Source: Ctenosaura bakeri | Lineage: Eukaryota; Chordata; Lepidosauria; Squamata; Iguanidae | Reading direction: 5' to 3' | Length of the DNA: 64,000 nucleotides | Assembly (NCBI GenBank): GCA_948474755.1 | Contig: CAOLHI010003109.1 | Location: forward strand, 1 to 64,000 | Shown: positions 11,411 to 19,931 of the stretch, one piece after another | Layout of the letters: every line of letters begins with the position of its first letter | Position numbering within the stretch: the stretch's first letter is position 1 | Notes under the pieces: model-generated | Told to the model about the DNA's origin: nothing | The model's input: the letters and a program-made list of their open reading frames with translations, nothing else | Databases searched by the model: none | Position numbers and translations under genes: made by a program

Positions 11411-11824
11411 TGAAAGGGTTAAATATATGATTTTGTGTTTGGTAGAAAAATAGATGAAATTATAATTAACTGCAGATGTTTCTTATCTAAGGAACATAGT
11501 GCTGAAAGTGCTTAACGAAGGGGTGGTAGGTCATGGAAAACAGGCTTGTTCTTTCCTGCAACTTATCACAAGGACAAGGGAAGGAATAGATCATTTTGAC
11601 ATGTTGTGTCCTTGCATGCATGATGTAATGTAACCAATTTGTAATTGATTCTACTGTTAAGAGTGTATATAAGGGAGGTTTTTGACGAAGTGCAGGGTCT
11701 TCAGTGATGCTCACACTGGGGACCCTGCGCAGTTCAGCAAAACCTGCGCAGTAAGAAAATAAAATATAATACTTTCTGCTTCAAGGACTCTGAGGTTTTT
11801 TCGTTTCCCTAGACGGCCACTTCA
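11411..11824 (+). repeat. 5' LTR (promoter, poly(A) signal)
   Basis: 414 bp from TGAAAGGG to CCACTTCA, so it has TG...CA ends. TATATAA at 11666-11672 is the probable TATA box, which places the cap site and start of R near 11695-11700. AATAAA at 11758-11763 is the poly(A) signal. Base-for-base it matches the 3' LTR at a constant offset of 8103, with no difference seen. Confidence 0.96.
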
Positions 11825-11828
11825 TGTC

Positions 11829-11846
11829 TGGGGGCTCGTCCGGGGA
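11829..11846 (+). promoter_or_regulatory. Primer binding site, tRNA-Pro type
   Basis: TGGGGGCTCGTCCGGGGA, four bases after the LTR end, is complementary to the 3' end of tRNA-Pro over the first 16 bases, then has one extra G. Proline tRNA is the usual primer of many gammaretroviruses. Minus-strand DNA synthesis would start here. Confidence 0.88.
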
Positions 11847-12376
11847 TATGAAGGGCTTTTTCCCGCCCACTTTGGCGGACGCCTAGGCGTCGGGGATTGT
11901 CGCCCCTTTTTGGTGAAGCCAGCCAGGGCGCCTTTGAATATTTTTGACAAAACAGGTTTGGCTCGGATCGGGGTGACATCTCCGGCGGCGGCGCTCCTGC
12001 CAAGGGACCCGAGGTTGAAGCAGAAACTTGAACCCTCCCACGGTTATTGGTGAGTAACCTCCCTGCAATCTCAGGGAGAAGAGGGGGCCTGATCACCCCC
12101 CTGTAGTCTTGCCCTAGTAACCCACCATTAGAGGCGTGGGTGAACCCGCAGGGCTCGTGGAACCCGGGAAAGGAAATGGGAGGTAGTTTGTTGGTGTGAA
12201 TGGGGTGTGCAAGGAATGCTGGGTGGTGTCGCAGTTCCCACCGCATGCCGTTGAGCGTCCGGGTGCGTGGGTCGGCACGAGAGTGTTGTCTGTCCCCTTT
12301 TGTGTTGGCACGTGAGACCCCTTACTCACGCGCCGATTCACCCCTCCCTAGTGTGTCCTGTCCGGATTGGGAGGAA
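11847..12376 (+). promoter_or_regulatory. Leader with probable major splice donor
   Basis: Non-coding leader between the primer site and gag, GC-rich and probably structured. TTGGTGAGTAA around 12050 is a near-consensus splice donor (GT at 12050-12051) and is the best candidate for making the env mRNA. The gag frame is already open from an ATG at 12200, giving a possible 59-codon N-terminal extension in the place where gammaretroviruses make glycosylated Gag. No clear signal anchor is visible in that extension. Confidence 0.6.
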
Positions 12377-14164
12377 ATGGGAGGGGGACCGAGTCAACAA
12401 ACCCCTTTGGGGTGCATGTTAAAAAATTTCAAAAAGGGATTTAGTGGGGACTATGGAGACCCTCCAATGACACCGGGACGTTTGCGAAACTTGTGTGAAG
12501 TGGAGTGGCCCTCCTTCAAGGTTGGGTGGCCCCCAGAGGGAAGCCTGGAACCCGCCCGGGTCCAGGCAGTGTATTCAATAGTAGTGGGTGAGCCTGGCCA
12601 CCCTGATCAATTCCCTTATATAGATTCATGGGACACGGTGGTTTCTGGGAACCCCCCTTGGTTGCGAAAATGTCAGGAGCAAACTTGTAAGGCTATGATA
12701 GTGCGGCAGGAGAGAGCAAGGAAGAAGCTTGGAAGGGGCCAGATTTTGCCAGACTCAGTTCCAGAAGATAATATACCTCGTCCAACTGCCCCTCCCCCAT
12801 ACATGGCAGTGCAGGTGGCAGCCCCACCGCTGGCGGTGGTGCAGCCCCAGCCCGCCCTACCTCCGACTCCTATTGCTGCTATACCATTGCCTGCTGGAAC
12901 CACACAACCAGGCTCCTCTCAGCCAGAAGGAGGAGCCGGGGGATTGGAGGAATCTGGCTCGGAGGAGTCCGACCTAGTTGCCCCAGAAGAAAGAGATTCC
13001 TTTGACCTCAGGCATGGACCAAAAGAAAAAGCTCAAGAAAAGTCTAAGAGGAAACGACCTAAGCCAGCGCCTAAGCTTCCGAAGAGGATGACCGATGGTG
13101 ATGAATCCAGTGAAAAGGGGGGGGAGATGGTTGCGCCCTTGCGTCAAGTAGAGCAGGTGTTGGTGGACCCAAATGCAGAGGGAGGTTACCGGAGGATCCA
13201 GAGTTATCAGTATACTCCTTTTACTACATCGGACCTCCTCAATTGGAAAACACATTATGCTACATATACAGAGAAACCGCAGGAAATGATAGAACTTTGC
13301 TCCAGCGTTATGGCCTCACATGTTCCCAATTGGCAAGATTGTCAGCAGTTACTCCTGACTCTGTTCACCACTGAAGAACGGAGAAGGATAATCCAACAGG
13401 CAGAACAAATAGTAAGGGGCAGAGTACCCCCTGGGGAAGCAAACCCTGAACAGTGGATAAGGGGCAGAGTTCCCTTGGTAGATCCAGGATGGGATCCGAA
13501 CAATCTTGGCCAGATGGCTTTGCTTACAGATTATCAAGCCCTCCTGATAGAGGCTATGAGGGCAGGGATGAAGAGGCCTGTTAATATGTCTAAAATAGCA
13601 GAAGTACTCCAGGGGCCTACGGAACCTCCAGGGACATATTTGGAAAGGTTGCTTGATGCTTATAGACAATACACCCCTGTGAACCCAGACGACCCAGGAA
13701 GCCAGCAGATGGTGAACTTGGCTTTTGTGACCCAGAGTTACCCTGACATAAGAAAGAAGCTCCAGAAGCAAGAAGGATTTGTAGGCATGAATCTGAGCCA
13801 ATTACTGGAGATCGCTCAGAAAGTGTATGTAAACCGAGATCAAGAGGAAAAGCGGGAAAAGGATAAACGGATGCAGAAGAAGGCAGAGTTGTTGGCTGCG
13901 GCACTGGCGGTAAAGGGAGATGATCGGAAGGTTAGAAGAAGGAGTGGAACCCTATTGGGGCCTAATGAGTGTGCCCTCTGCCGACAGGAAGGACATTGGA
14001 AAAATGAATGCCCCAGACGAAGGGGGATAGTCAGGAGGGGGCAGGGGACAGAGAGAGGAAGAGGAAGAGGAAGAGGAAGAGTGGTGGACGGAAGATACGG
14101 GCAGGAGGTGGATGAAGGGTTTGAGGATTTTGCAGGACTGGTTGGAATGGAACACTACGATTAG
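12377..14164 (+). CDS. gag: Gag polyprotein (MA-p12-like-CA-NC)
   Basis: An intact 595-residue frame. I chose the ATG at 12377 over the in-frame ATG at 12200 because it yields an MGGGPS N terminus, a myristoylation signal for membrane targeting. The matrix domain follows, with EWPSF and HPDQFPYI segments typical of gammaretroviral MA. A PPPY late-domain motif near residues 139-142, in a proline-rich stretch, would recruit NEDD4-type ligases for budding. An acidic then basic linker precedes capsid, whose C-terminal part lies around residues 415-500. Nucleocapsid has one CCHC knuckle (C-X2-C-X4-H-X4-C, 13970-14011) and then an Arg-Gly-rich tail. The frame ends in TAG at 14162-14164 and continues open in the same frame into pol. 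No frameshift or stop was seen. Confidence 0.95.
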   Translation: MGGGPSQQTPLGCMLKNFKKGFSGDYGDPPMTPGRLRNLCEVEWPSFKVGWPPEGSLEPARVQAVYSIVVGEPGHPDQFPYIDSWDTVVSGNPPWLRKCQEQTCKAMIVRQERARKKLGRGQILPDSVPEDNIPRPTAPPPYMAVQVAAPPLAVVQPQPALPPTPIAAIPLPAGTTQPGSSQPEGGAGGLEESGSEESDLVAPEERDSFDLRHGPKEKAQEKSKRKRPKPAPKLPKRMTDGDESSEKGGEMVAPLRQVEQVLVDPNAEGGYRRIQSYQYTPFTTSDLLNWKTHYATYTEKPQEMIELCSSVMASHVPNWQDCQQLLLTLFTTEERRRIIQQAEQIVRGRVPPGEANPEQWIRGRVPLVDPGWDPNNLGQMALLTDYQALLIEAMRAGMKRPVNMSKIAEVLQGPTEPPGTYLERLLDAYRQYTPVNPDDPGSQQMVNLAFVTQSYPDIRKKLQKQEGFVGMNLSQLLEIAQKVYVNRDQEEKREKDKRMQKKAELLAAALAVKGDDRKVRRRSGTLLGPNECALCRQEGHWKNECPRRRGIVRRGQGTERGRGRGRGRVVDGRYGQEVDEGFEDFAGLVGMEHYD

Positions 14165-14231
14165 GACAGACCAGGCCCCCTTGCTCTCGGCCCCGGGGAG
14201 CCTATGGTCACAGCACAAATAGGGGGCCGAG
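14162..14231 (+). promoter_or_regulatory. Amber stop with readthrough pseudoknot
   Basis: TAG at 14162-14164 is followed by a 9-base spacer and a possible H-type pseudoknot. Stem 1 pairs 14174-14180 with 14195-14202 (GGC/GCC plus CCCC/GGGG, one bulged A at 14199). Stem 2 pairs CTCGGCCCC at 14186-14194 with GGGGCCGAG at 14223-14231, nine perfect pairs. Loop 2 is 20 bases. This matches the known gammaretroviral arrangement in which a fraction of ribosomes read through the stop to make Gag-Pol. The pairing is seen; the function is inferred. Confidence 0.85.
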
Positions 14232-16585
14232 CCATCTCAATGATGGTGGATACGGGCGCCGCCCGTTCCGTACTAAATTCGGCAGTAGCCCCAAAGACTG
14301 AAAATGCTATAAAAATTGTAGGAGCCACGGGCAAAACGGAACGACACCCTCTATTGGAACAAAGAATTGTGGATTTGGGAAAACATCAAGTCACTCATCA
14401 GTTTTTATATTTACCAAGTTGCCCAGTACCCTTGTTGGGTCGGGACCTATTGGCCAAACTACGGGCCCAGATTTCCGTTGAAGAAGATGGAAGGATGGAA
14501 GTAAATTTCCGAGGACCGCGAAGCATTTCAGTAACTTACCCAATGGAAGAAGAGTGGCGAAGGTACCAGATAATGGCTTGTGAAGAACGGCCCTCGGAGT
14601 TTGGGCCTCCGGGAGTATGGGCTGAAGACAATCCTCCAGGGTTAGCCCGGTTTATACCTCCTATAATAGTGGAGCTGAAGCCTAATGCGGTGCCCATTCG
14701 TGTGAGGCAGTATGATCTGCCCCGAGAGGCCTTGGCAGGGATTCAGAAACACCTGGATCGGCTGAAGAAATACAATATAATCCGGGAATGCCGTTCTCCA
14801 TGGAATACTCCATTGCTTCCGGTGTTAAAGCCTGGGACAAAGGAATATCACCCAGTCCAAGATTTGAGGATGGTGAATGAGGCTACAGTGACCTTACATC
14901 CGGTAGTGCCAAACCCATATGTTTTGATGGGATTGGTTCCCTCCACAGCCACCCACTTTACGGTCCTGGACCTTAAGGATGCCTTCTTCTGTATTCGAGT
15001 GGCCCCCCAAAGTCAGGAAATATTTGCGTTCCAGGTAGAGGATAGCGTAACAGGCCAGAAGACCCAGTTCGCTTGGACCCGCTTGCCGCAAGGATGGAAG
15101 AATTCGCCAACAATCTTCGGGACCTCCCTGAGTCAAGATCTGAGAAGATTCCGATCTGAGCCTGGAAAAAGAGTTTTGCTTCAATATGTAGATGATTTGC
15201 TGTTGGCAGCTGCTAGTGAGGAAGAATGTAAGAGGGCCACAGTGGAGTTACTCCAGCTTCTGTGGGAGGCAGGCTACAAGGTTTCTAGGAAGAAAGCCCA
15301 GCTGTGCCAAACGGAAGTGCGGTATCTGGGATTTCAAGTGACTCAAGGAAAGCGAGCGCTAGGCCGAGAAAGGAAGGAGGCCGTGTGTGCTCTACCTGAG
15401 CCCCAGAATCGGAAGATGGTGCGAGAATTCTTGGGAGCAGCTGGGTTTTGTAGAATCTGGATCCCTAACTTTGCAGTAATGAGTAAACCCTTATATGAAG
15501 CTACCAAAGGCCCAGAGAGGTCTGAGTTCCTCTGGGGAAAAGAGCAGAGGGAAGCCTGGAACCAAATAAAGAAGGCCTTGATGGAAGCGCCGGCGTTGGG
15601 ACTGCCAGATGTAACAAAGCCATTTACTTTGTATGTTGATGAGAAGAACGGAGTAGCAGTAGGAGTGTTGACACAAGTGTTGGGATCTTGGCACCGCCCG
15701 GTGGCGTATCTTTCCAAACAGTTAGATCCAGTGGCAAAAGGATGGCCTGGATGCTTGAGAGCCATAGCAGCAACTGCCACACTGGTGAAAGAAGCCGACA
15801 AGTTAACCCTGGGCCAGGACTTGGTGGTTAAGGTCCCGCACTCTGTCTTGGCATTGATAGAATACAAAGGCAATTATTGGTTCACCAATAGCCGCATGAC
15901 CAAATACCAAGGCATGTTATATGAGAACCCTAGAGTGAAGTTAGAGTTGTGTGCAACTTTGAATCCTGCAACTTTATTCCCGGTGGGAACCGGGAATATC
16001 CATCATGACTGCCTCCAGACAATGGATGAGGTGTATTCAAGTAGACCAGATTTGCGAGACAACCCATGGCCCCATCCCGATGTTATCTATTACACTGATG
16101 GGAGCAGTTTTGTACGTGAAGGGAAGCGAAAAGCCGGATATGCTGTAGTCACAGAGGAAAAGACAATAGAGGCAAAGGCATTGCCCGTTGGCACTTCTGC
16201 GCAGAAAGCGGAACTGATTGCCTTAATCAGAGCCTTGGAACTAGCAGAAGGACTGACTGTAAATATATACACCGATTCTAAGTATGCCTTCATGACTCTG
16301 CATGCTCATGGAGCCTTGTATAAAGAAAAAGGACTGATTAATTCTTCAGGACAGGAGATTAAGTATGGAAGAGAAATAGAACAACTGTTGGAAGCCGTAT
16401 GGGCCCCCCGAAGAGTTGCTGTAATACATTGTAAAGGACATCAGAGGGGACAGGATCCAGTGACTCGAGGAAACCGGAGAGCAGATGCTGCAGCCAGGGA
16501 GGCCGCAGAACAAAAGTCAAAGGATGAAGAAGAGAGTCTGCCCCAAGAAGTGGAGGCACCACTCTTTCCAAGTATCATTAAGTGA
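14165..16585 (+). CDS. pol: Pol: protease, reverse transcriptase, RNase H
   Basis: 806 codons in the gag frame, read after suppression of TAG at 14162, so the ATG at 14204 need not be used. Protease: active-site VDTGAARS with Asp at 14249-14251, and the flap-side LLGRDLL. RT: LPQGWKNSP and the catalytic YVDD at 15185-15196, then thumb and connection. RNase H: the first Asp in YTDGSS (~16097), Glu in QKAELIAL, Asp in YTDSKYAF, and the final HCKGHQRG...RRADAAA, so all four metal ligands are present. The frame stops at TGA 16583-16585, just after RNase H and before the integrase zinc domain. The integrase continues one frame over, so this stop reflects a frameshift (net one base extra or two missing) shortly upstream. 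The enzymes are predicted complete. Confidence 0.95.
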   Translation, partial: DRPGPLALGPGEPMVTAQIGGRAISMMVDTGAARSVLNSAVAPKTENAIKIVGATGKTERHPLLEQRIVDLGKHQVTHQFLYLPSCPVPLLGRDLLAKLRAQISVEEDGRMEVNFRGPRSISVTYPMEEEWRRYQIMACEERPSEFGPPGVWAEDNPPGLARFIPPIIVELKPNAVPIRVRQYDLPREALAGIQKHLDRLKKYNIIRECRSPWNTPLLPVLKPGTKEYHPVQDLRMVNEATVTLHPVVPNPYVLMGLVPSTATHFTVLDLKDAFFCIRVAPQSQEIFAFQVEDSVTGQKTQFAWTRLPQGWKNSPTIFGTSLSQDLRRFRSEPGKRVLLQYVDDLLLAAASEEECKRATVELLQLLWEAGYKVSRKKAQLCQTEVRYLGFQVTQGKRALGRERKEAVCALPEPQNRKMVREFLGAAGFCRIWIPNFAVMSKPLYEATKGPERSEFLWGKEQREAWNQIKKALMEAPALGLPDVTKPFTLYVDEKNGVAVGVLTQVLGSWHRPVAYLSKQLDPVAKGWPGCLRAIAATATLVKEADKLTLGQDLVVKVPHSVLALIEYKGNYWFTNSRMTKYQGMLYENPRVKLELCATLNPATLFPVGTGNIHHDCLQTMDEVYSSRPDLRDNPWPHPDVIYYTDGSSFVREGKRKAGYAVVTEEKTIEAKALPVGTSAQKAELIALIRALELAEGLTVNIYTDSKYAFMTLHAHGALYKEKGLINSSGQEIKYGREIEQLLEAVWAPRRVAVIHCKGHQRGQDPVTRGNRRADAAAREAAEQKSKDEEESLPQEVEAPLFPSIIK

Positions 16586-17767
16586 ACAAACCCCAAGGTA
16601 TACCCAGCAGGAAAATGAAAAAGCTGAAAAGGATCTGAAGGCCAAAAAGGATGCAAACGGTTGGTGGACTTTGCCAGATAGACGGCGGTACATACCCCAA
16701 TCTATGAGATGGCTGGTTGTACAGAAGGCGCATGAGGCGACGCATCTGGGAAAAATGGCATTGGCTCGGCTATTGGAAAAGGATGTGTTTATAGATGGAA
16801 TGAGCCAATATACTGCGTTGGCCTCATCGCGATGTCAGGTTTGCGCTCGGAACAACCCACGTCAAGGGCCGAAAATGGAAGAAGGAATACAACATCAAGG
16901 GTCCACTCCCTTTGAATCCCTGGTGGTAGACTTCACGGAGATGCCACGGTCAGGGCAGTACCGATACATGTTGGTAATGGTGTGCACCCATACAGGGTGG
17001 GTGGAAGCATACCCACAAGAACTGAGAAAGCGAAGGAAGTAGTACGAGCTTTGCTACGGGACATCATACCGAGATACGGGCTGCCCCTTCACATAGGATC
17101 GGACAACGGCCCGGCCTTTGTACATGGGGTAATGAAGAACTTGGCCGAAACCCTGGGAATTACTTGGAAGCTGCACTGCGCCTATAGACCTCAAAGCTCG
17201 GGAAAAGTGGAAAGGATGAATAGAACTCTGAAGACTCAGCTTGCGAAGTTGTGCCAAGAGACTAAACTTAAGTGGCTGGATGTGCTCCCCATAGCCCTCC
17301 TGAGGATAAGATGCACTCCACACCGGGCAACTGGGTTAACTCCATTTGAAATGTTGTATGGAAGACCCCCGGCAATTCTGAAAGGGCTGAGAGGAGACAT
17401 TAGGGAGTTGGGGAATTTGAGTCTCCAAGAAGAAGTGCAGGCCTTAGGGAGAACCTTAGAAAAGATTAGAGCCCACGCTTTAGAAGTTAGGCGTGCCCCT
17501 TTCCTCACAAAGGCACATACCTTCCAGCCAGGAGATGAGGTGTGGGTCAAGGATTGGAAAGGGACACCATTGTCACCCGGGTGGAGGGGGCCGTATCAGG
17601 TGCTGTTAGTCACCCCTACCGCAGTAAAGGTAGCAGGGTTGAAGCCCTGGATACATTACACTAGGGTGAAAAAGGCATTTACTGATTGGACTGTGGTTTC
17701 ATCACAAGACAACCCTCTGAAATTGAAGTTCTCCAAGCGAAAAAGGGGGAGAGAAGATTCGGACTAG
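16584..17767 (+). pseudogene. pol: Integrase portion of pol, two frameshifts
   Basis: The zinc-binding HHCC domain (HEATH at ~16731, CQVC at ~16835) and the first catalytic Asp (VVDFTEMP) lie in one frame that runs to a stop at 17040-17042. The second catalytic Asp (SDNGPAF, ~17101), the catalytic Glu (GKVERMN, ~17209) and the C-terminal domain (EVWVKDW, then WRGPYQVLL) lie in another, from about 17010 to the TAG at 17765-17767. The switch falls at 17008-17016, beside a CCC run, and is consistent with one missing base. The DDE residues and the GPY/F-like module are all present, so the sequence is a complete integrase in pieces. As written this copy cannot make integrase in one chain. With identical LTRs, sequencing error is a live alternative to decay. 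Confidence 0.9.
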
Positions 17768-18000
17768 ACTCTGCTGTGGTCATACCAGATAACTGACCAT
17801 TCTGCGCACAGTCAGATCCGCAACAGGTGAAAGAAGATCTAGGCTAGACCCTACTGCTGTCACATACCTGGGAGCTGGCAGTTCTACGTACGGTCAGACC
17901 TAGCAACTGCTGAGGAGGAAGACTGGGACTAAGCCCTGCTGTGGTCACTCCGGAGGCTGATCACTCTACGCACGGCTAGATCCCTCCCGCGGTAAGCAAT
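17760..18000 (+). repeat. Three diverged ~80-85-bp repeats between pol and env
   Basis: Units begin near 17760, 17841 and 17926. Each opens with a GGACTAGAC-like word, then CTGCTGTGGTCA or a close variant (17771, 17851, 17936), and later a CTACGCACGGTCAGATCC-like word. The first unit overlaps the pol stop codon. The units are non-coding and well diverged from each other, so the triplication is older than this insertion and belongs to the viral lineage. A structured export or splicing element is a reasonable guess only. Confidence 0.8.
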
Positions 18001-18012
18001 TGACAACTTGTG

Positions 18013-18204
18013 ATGACTGTTAATGAGATAGTAATATTGATAGTAGGTATAGTTTTGGGAATATTAGCTCTCATATATATGTATAGGGGATATTTTTGTG
18101 GGACAAGGAGAGTGGGATCCCCCTCCAGCTCTGAAGATGGGGTGGAGGCTGATAATCGGAATGTGGAGTGTGGTGTGCGGGATAGTCGGGGCCAATTGGT
18201 TTAA
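18013..18204 (+). CDS. Small single-span membrane protein ORF overlapping env
   Basis: A 63-residue frame from ATG 18013 to the stop at 18202-18204. Residues ~5-23 are a strongly hydrophobic Ile/Leu/Val segment, followed by a short Tyr/Arg/Cys stretch (~24-33) and a serine-acidic cluster, SPSSSEDG (~36-43), that looks like a casein kinase 2 target. The last 68 bases overlap the start of env in another frame. No signal-peptide cleavage site is obvious, so a type III or type I membrane protein is plausible. I do not recognise it as a known gammaretroviral protein. It could instead be a chance frame over the env leader. The hydrophobic N terminus, ATG start and placement argue for a real product, at moderate confidence. 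Confidence 0.5.
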   Translation: MTVNEIVILIVGIVLGILALIYMYRGYFCGTRRVGSPSSSEDGVEADNRNVECGVRDSRGQLV

Positions 18205-19467
18205 GCGACACGCCACCCATATGTTCCAACAACATGGGCATGATGTCACCTTAATATACGAACACCCACAAACTGTAGCAGATTTTGGATTCATGCCCTC
18301 TCTTATTAGTGAACCAGGGGTGATAGTGGGAGCCCTACAGTTAGCGTTGAGAGGAACCCCGAATCTGTTTGCCACAGTTGATGGAGGAATGAACAGAACA
18401 CAGTTCAAGCGACTGAAGTTCTATACTTATTCTCCGGGAATGTGTTTCTGTTGCCATCATAGTGGAAATTGGAACTCTAAATGGAAGGGGTATGTAAAAC
18501 ACTCTGCATTCTATGATAAACTAGGAAATTATTCAGCCTGTAGTAGCAGGTTCTATTTGTATGACTCATATAATAGTTCATATCACTTTGAAGGGGGTTT
18601 AAGTAATACAAGCTTTGAAGAATTATACCCGGAGTATCCTATGTTTGTCTCTAATTATACTGGGTCGGGTAGCATTTGTTCGGGGATGATGGCTAGAGAT
18701 CCGCATCTGTGGTTTTATTTTGACGGATGGGCCACCAATTACCACCCAGGAGCCTATCAGTGTGTGGGAATAGGGTATATGACCATACCTGTTCAGGTTT
18801 TCATGCCAGAGAAAGAGAAGCGAGGAGTTAGAAAAAGAAGAGATCTGGTGGGACCATTAGGTAACCAGTGTGAGGACTTGGTTATTGTAGGACCCCAACT
18901 GTCTAGAACTGAAGGTAGCAGAGTAGCAGGCGGATTATTCACAGGACTCCTCACCCTGGGAGCCTACCCAGGAATTGTAGCACAGGAAAATCGTAAAAGT
19001 ATATTGGGATTGACCTGTAGATTGGAAAAGACTATAAATGCAACTGGGAGGTTGGTGAGGGCTCTGCAACACGAGGTCGAGGAGTTGAATCAGTTACTCT
19101 TACAGCATCGGTTGGCTCTGGATTATTTGCTGGCCAGAAAGGGGGGTTTTGTTCCATAGTCAAGGGAGGATGCAAAGTTACCTTCCATGACTTAAATAAG
19201 ACCATAGAGGATGAGGTGCAACACTTACAAGAGGTAATACTGAACAATGATAATGGGGCAAGTAATCCCTTGGAATGGTTAACATCCTGGTTGCCAAATT
19301 TTGGGTGGTTAAGAACGTTGTTCCTTGGTTTTGTACTATTATTGGTTGGGGGAGTTCTAATTATGTTATGCCTGTCCTGTGCTATAAAGTGTGTGCGGAC
19401 TTCCCTTTCAGACGCTATGGAAGGGAAAGCGGCTCGCTACGCAGTAATGGCCCACGGGTATGCATAG
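18137..19467 (+). pseudogene. env: Envelope glycoprotein (SU-TM), one frameshift
   Basis: I chose ATG 18137 because it is followed directly by a hydrophobic signal peptide. SU is short, about 235 residues including the signal, with several N-glycosylation sequons and a CFCC cluster. A furin site RKRR (18830-18841) separates SU from TM. TM starts with a polar stretch, then an internal hydrophobic fusion-peptide-like segment (~18925-18980), a heptad helix with an LLQHRLALDYLLA immunosuppressive-domain-like segment, then a CX6C loop. A pre-membrane WLTSWLP segment, one membrane anchor and a short tail with YAVM follow. The frame breaks within 19137-19151, a run of A, G and T homopolymers, giving a stop at 19157-19159; the rest of TM is open in the next frame to 19467. 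The loop is CX6C followed by Lys, not the CX6CC of most gammaretroviruses. As written the protein lacks its anchor. Confidence 0.9.
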
Positions 19468-19502
19468 GAGGGACATGCTTCAAATTGCAGAGAATTTGGC
19501 AT

Positions 19503-19513
19503 GAAGGGGGGAA
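19503..19513 (+). promoter_or_regulatory. Polypurine tract
   Basis: GAAGGGGGGAA lies directly against the first base of the 3' LTR. It is the expected RNase H-resistant primer for plus-strand DNA. Confidence 0.93.
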
Positions 19514-19927
19514 TGAAAGGGTTAAATATATGATTTTGTGTTTGGTAGAAAAATAGATGAAATTATAATTAACTGCAGATGTTTCTTATCTAAGGAACAT
19601 AGTGCTGAAAGTGCTTAACGAAGGGGTGGTAGGTCATGGAAAACAGGCTTGTTCTTTCCTGCAACTTATCACAAGGACAAGGGAAGGAATAGATCATTTT
19701 GACATGTTGTGTCCTTGCATGCATGATGTAATGTAACCAATTTGTAATTGATTCTACTGTTAAGAGTGTATATAAGGGAGGTTTTTGACGAAGTGCAGGG
19801 TCTTCAGTGATGCTCACACTGGGGACCCTGCGCAGTTCAGCAAAACCTGCGCAGTAAGAAAATAAAATATAATACTTTCTGCTTCAAGGACTCTGAGGTT
19901 TTTTCGTTTCCCTAGACGGCCACTTCA
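19514..19927 (+). repeat. 3' LTR
   Basis: 414 bp, TGAAAGGG to CCACTTCA, with the same TATA (offset 8103) and AATAAA as the 5' LTR. By eye the two are identical. The flank ACTG at 19928-19931 completes the target duplication. Confidence 0.96.
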
Positions 19928-19931
19928 ACTG

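Larger units (their letters stand above)
11407..19931 (+). mobile_element. Endogenous gammaretrovirus-like provirus, complete
   Basis: A full proviral structure: 4-bp target duplication ACTG (11407-11410 and 19928-19931), 5' LTR, primer binding site, leader with a splice donor, gag, in-frame amber stop, pro-pol, pol-env spacer, env, polypurine tract and 3' LTR. Gammaretroviral traits seen are the 4-bp duplication, a proline-tRNA-type primer site, one CCHC knuckle in gag, TAG-separated gag and pol in a single frame, a GPY/F-type integrase C terminus, and an env TM ending in a WLTSW-type pre-membrane segment. The LTRs appear identical over 414 bp, implying a very recent insertion that may be polymorphic. 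Breaks: two frameshifts in integrase and one in env. Gag, protease, RT and RNase H are open throughout. It is not a copy of any other element in this window. Confidence 0.96.

Noticed and set aside
11487..11714. Identical 75-codon minus-strand frames in both LTRs
   Set aside because: Identity only reflects identical LTRs. No domain is visible and the frame lies antisense to the promoter, so I do not call a gene.
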